Program-made: the position numbers and the translations under genes
Source: an uncultured bacterium
GTDB taxonomy: Bacteria > Cyanobacteriota > Vampirovibrionia > Gastranaerophilales > Gastranaerophilaceae
Assembly (NCBI GenBank): GCA_949299435.1
Contig: CASGAK010000026.1
Span: forward strand, 1 to 14,017
Direction: 5' to 3'
Length of the DNA stretch: 14,017 bases
Shown here: piece by piece, positions 12,449 through 14,017 of the stretch
Position numbering within the stretch: the first letter of the stretch is position 1
How the letters are laid out: the number at the start of each line of letters is the position of its first letter
The notes under the pieces: generated by a model
What the model saw: only the letters and a program-made list of their open reading frames with translations
Told to the model about the DNA's origin: nothing
Database searches by the model: none

Positions 12449-14017
12449 TTACACTTTAACAGCTTTTAGTTCAGATTCGATTTTAGCAAGAATTTCATCA
12501 AGTTTAGACGAATCTTTCACGCCACCTTGTGCAAAGTTAGGTCTTCCCCCTCCGTTTGCACCTGTTGCACGAGCTATTTCGCCAACAATCTTACCTGCAT
12601 TGATGCCTTTTTTAACAAAGCTGTCTGAAACTTTTGCAATAACAGTTTTTGAATTTGCAAGAACTATTATGCTTTCACCTAGCTTATTTGATAAGAATTC
12701 AACGCCTACTTTAGCTGCAAGAGGTGTTACATCCTCAATTTTTGAAATGAACAATTTGCCGCCATCGATGTCTTCTGCTTTAGAAGCAAATGTAGCGAAT
12801 TTTGCTCTTGCATTTTCTTCTTCTAGTTTTTCAATTTTCTTTGAAAGTTCTTTGTTTTCTTCCAATAGCTTTTCTACACGTTCTACAGTTTCATCGTAAT
12901 GTGTTTTAAACATCAAAGACAATTTATCCATTTCTTTTACTTTTGCGTTCATAAAGTCAAAAGCTGATTTTGAAACAACCAATTCAATACGTCTTGTACC
13001 TGCAGCAATTGCCCCTTCAGAAACTATTTTTACAAGACGAAGATCTCTAATATTTCTAGCATGAGTACCCGCACAGAATTCTTTTGAAATGCAAGTTTCT
13101 CCATCAGTAATTGATACAACTCTTACGATATCATCATATTTTTCACCGAACAGAGCAGTTGCACCTGTAAGTTTTGCCTGTTCAATATCCATAATATCAG
13201 TTTTTACTTCATAACCTTTTGCAATCCAGTTGTTCATAATATCTTCAACTTTGAAAATCTCATCAGGAGTCATTGCACGGTTGCAAGTAAAGTCGAAACG
13301 CATTCTGTTTTCTTCTACTTGAGATCCGGCTTGGTGAACTTCATCGCCTAATACTTTTATTAACGCAGCTTGAAGCAAGTGTGCTGATGTATGGTGAAGT
13401 CTAATTTCTTCACGACGAGGAACATCAATTCTTGCTTTCACGTCTTCACCAATTGTAATTTCGCCGTTGATAAGTTTTGCACGATGTACGTATAATTGAT
13501 TTACTTTGAAAGTAGTCAAAACTTCAGCTTTCATATTATCATTTTCAATAATACCGCTATCACCTACTTGTCCGCCACATTCTGCGTAAAATGGTGTTTT
13601 GTTAAGTACGATATCAACGTATCCATCTCCTTCGACTGTTGCAAGAATTTTTGCATCACATTCATTTTCTGAATATCCGACAAATTCAGTTGAGCCAACT
13701 TCATCTTCAATTTTTGCATATTTCATATCACCGGTTACGGAAATTTTTGCAGTTGCAGCTTTAGCACGTTCTTTTTGTTCTTGCATTGAAGCTTTATAGC
13801 CTTCTTCATCTACTTTTAAGCCGTTTTCTTCTGCGATTTCTTTTGTCAATTCCAATGGGAATCCATATGTATCATATAATTTGAAAGCACTTTCTCCGTC
13901 AATATCTTTCTTGTTTGAAATAAATTCATCAAGAAGTTTGTAGCCTCTATCAAGAGTTTTATTAAATCTTTCTTCTTCTTTTTTGATTGTATCAACGATT
14001 TTAGCTTTATTTTTAAC
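12449..14017 (-). CDS. alaS: Alanyl-tRNA synthetase, C-terminal 522 residues (5' end outside window)
   Basis: Charges tRNA-Ala with alanine and edits mischarged Ser/Gly. The frame is open to the right window edge; the internal TTG at 13855 is not a start, since upstream codons give the family sequence GESAFKLYDTYGFP. Visible regions (numbered in this fragment): the end of the tRNA-recognition helices (1-60); the editing domain with HHTSAHLL (His209/His213) and EFCAGTHARN (Cys315/His319), the four zinc-site residues; AAGTRRIELV (338-347); a coiled-coil linker (about 360-406); and the C-Ala domain ending GGGRPNFAQGGVKDSSKL. The aminoacylation core would lie beyond the window. Slightly odd: the editing motif reads CAGTHA where CGGTHV is usual. 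A terminator follows the stop. Confidence 0.97.
   Translation of the reverse strand, partial: VKNKAKIVDTIKKEEERFNKTLDRGYKLLDEFISNKKDIDGESAFKLYDTYGFPLELTKEIAEENGLKVDEEGYKASMQEQKERAKAATAKISVTGDMKYAKIEDEVGSTEFVGYSENECDAKILATVEGDGYVDIVLNKTPFYAECGGQVGDSGIIENDNMKAEVLTTFKVNQLYVHRAKLINGEITIGEDVKARIDVPRREEIRLHHTSAHLLQAALIKVLGDEVHQAGSQVEENRMRFDFTCNRAMTPDEIFKVEDIMNNWIAKGYEVKTDIMDIEQAKLTGATALFGEKYDDIVRVVSITDGETCISKEFCAGTHARNIRDLRLVKIVSEGAIAAGTRRIELVVSKSAFDFMNAKVKEMDKLSLMFKTHYDETVERVEKLLEENKELSKKIEKLEEENARAKFATFASKAEDIDGGKLFISKIEDVTPLAAKVGVEFLSNKLGESIIVLANSKTVIAKVSDSFVKKGINAGKIVGEIARATGANGGGRPNFAQGGVKDSSKLDEILAKIESELKAVKV

Noticed and set aside
12273..12899. 208-residue + strand open frame across the alaS 3' end
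   Set aside because: It runs antisense to well-conserved alaS sequence, has no ribosome site, and is Ser/Phe/Leu-rich as expected of a shadow frame.

Overview
The window is AT-rich (roughly one third G+C by eye) bacterial DNA. It holds ordinary housekeeping genes mixed with small lineage-specific genes. My best guess is a gut Vampirovibrionia/Melainabacteria genome (Gastranaerophilales-like). Reasons: a GH57 glucan enzyme of the length and motif set common in cyanobacteria and relatives, an AGCS symporter with an N-terminal signal peptide, and two unknown proteins whose short low-complexity N-termini (around SPVVFGA and SPSFAMAVKF) resemble leaders I recall from that group. This placement is an inference without any database search. 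No rRNA, tRNA, CRISPR array, transposase or phage gene is visible.

Layout. 1-310 (-): start of a PgeF/YfiH-type purine nucleoside phosphorylase/laccase-fold protein, cut by the window edge. 418-1068 (+): aquaporin/MIP channel. 1058-3052 (-): large unrecognised protein with two copies of a cysteine-knuckle plus HNH-like module; it overlaps the aquaporin tail by 11 bp. 3153-5931 (+): apparent operon of an exported alpha/beta-hydrolase, an unknown 203-residue protein and the GH3 enzyme NagZ. 6139-8000 (+): AGCS sodium:amino-acid symporter overlapping a small ACT-domain protein, closed by a clear terminator. 8124-10355 (+): GH57 glucanase/glucanotransferase with its own extended -10 promoter, followed by a 62-residue unknown. 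10786-11223 (-): dUTPase. 11369-11596 (+): a tiny acidic protein made largely of five 7-residue repeats. 11717-12190 (-): a 157-residue unknown. 12449-14017 (-): the C-terminal 522 residues of alanyl-tRNA synthetase, running off the right edge.

The genes cover water or small-solute flux, cell-wall turnover (NagZ, PgeF), amino-acid uptake, storage or dietary glucan metabolism (GH57), nucleotide sanitation (Dut) and translation (AlaS). The items most worth following up are the duplicated HNH-like protein, in which each zinc knuckle is separated from the rest of its HNH core by about 200 residues and one copy has lost its catalytic motif, and the heptad-repeat mini-protein. Two transporters also deviate at normally conserved residues: the aquaporin lacks the arginine after its second NPA, and the AGCS protein lacks the Asn of the GxGN motif.
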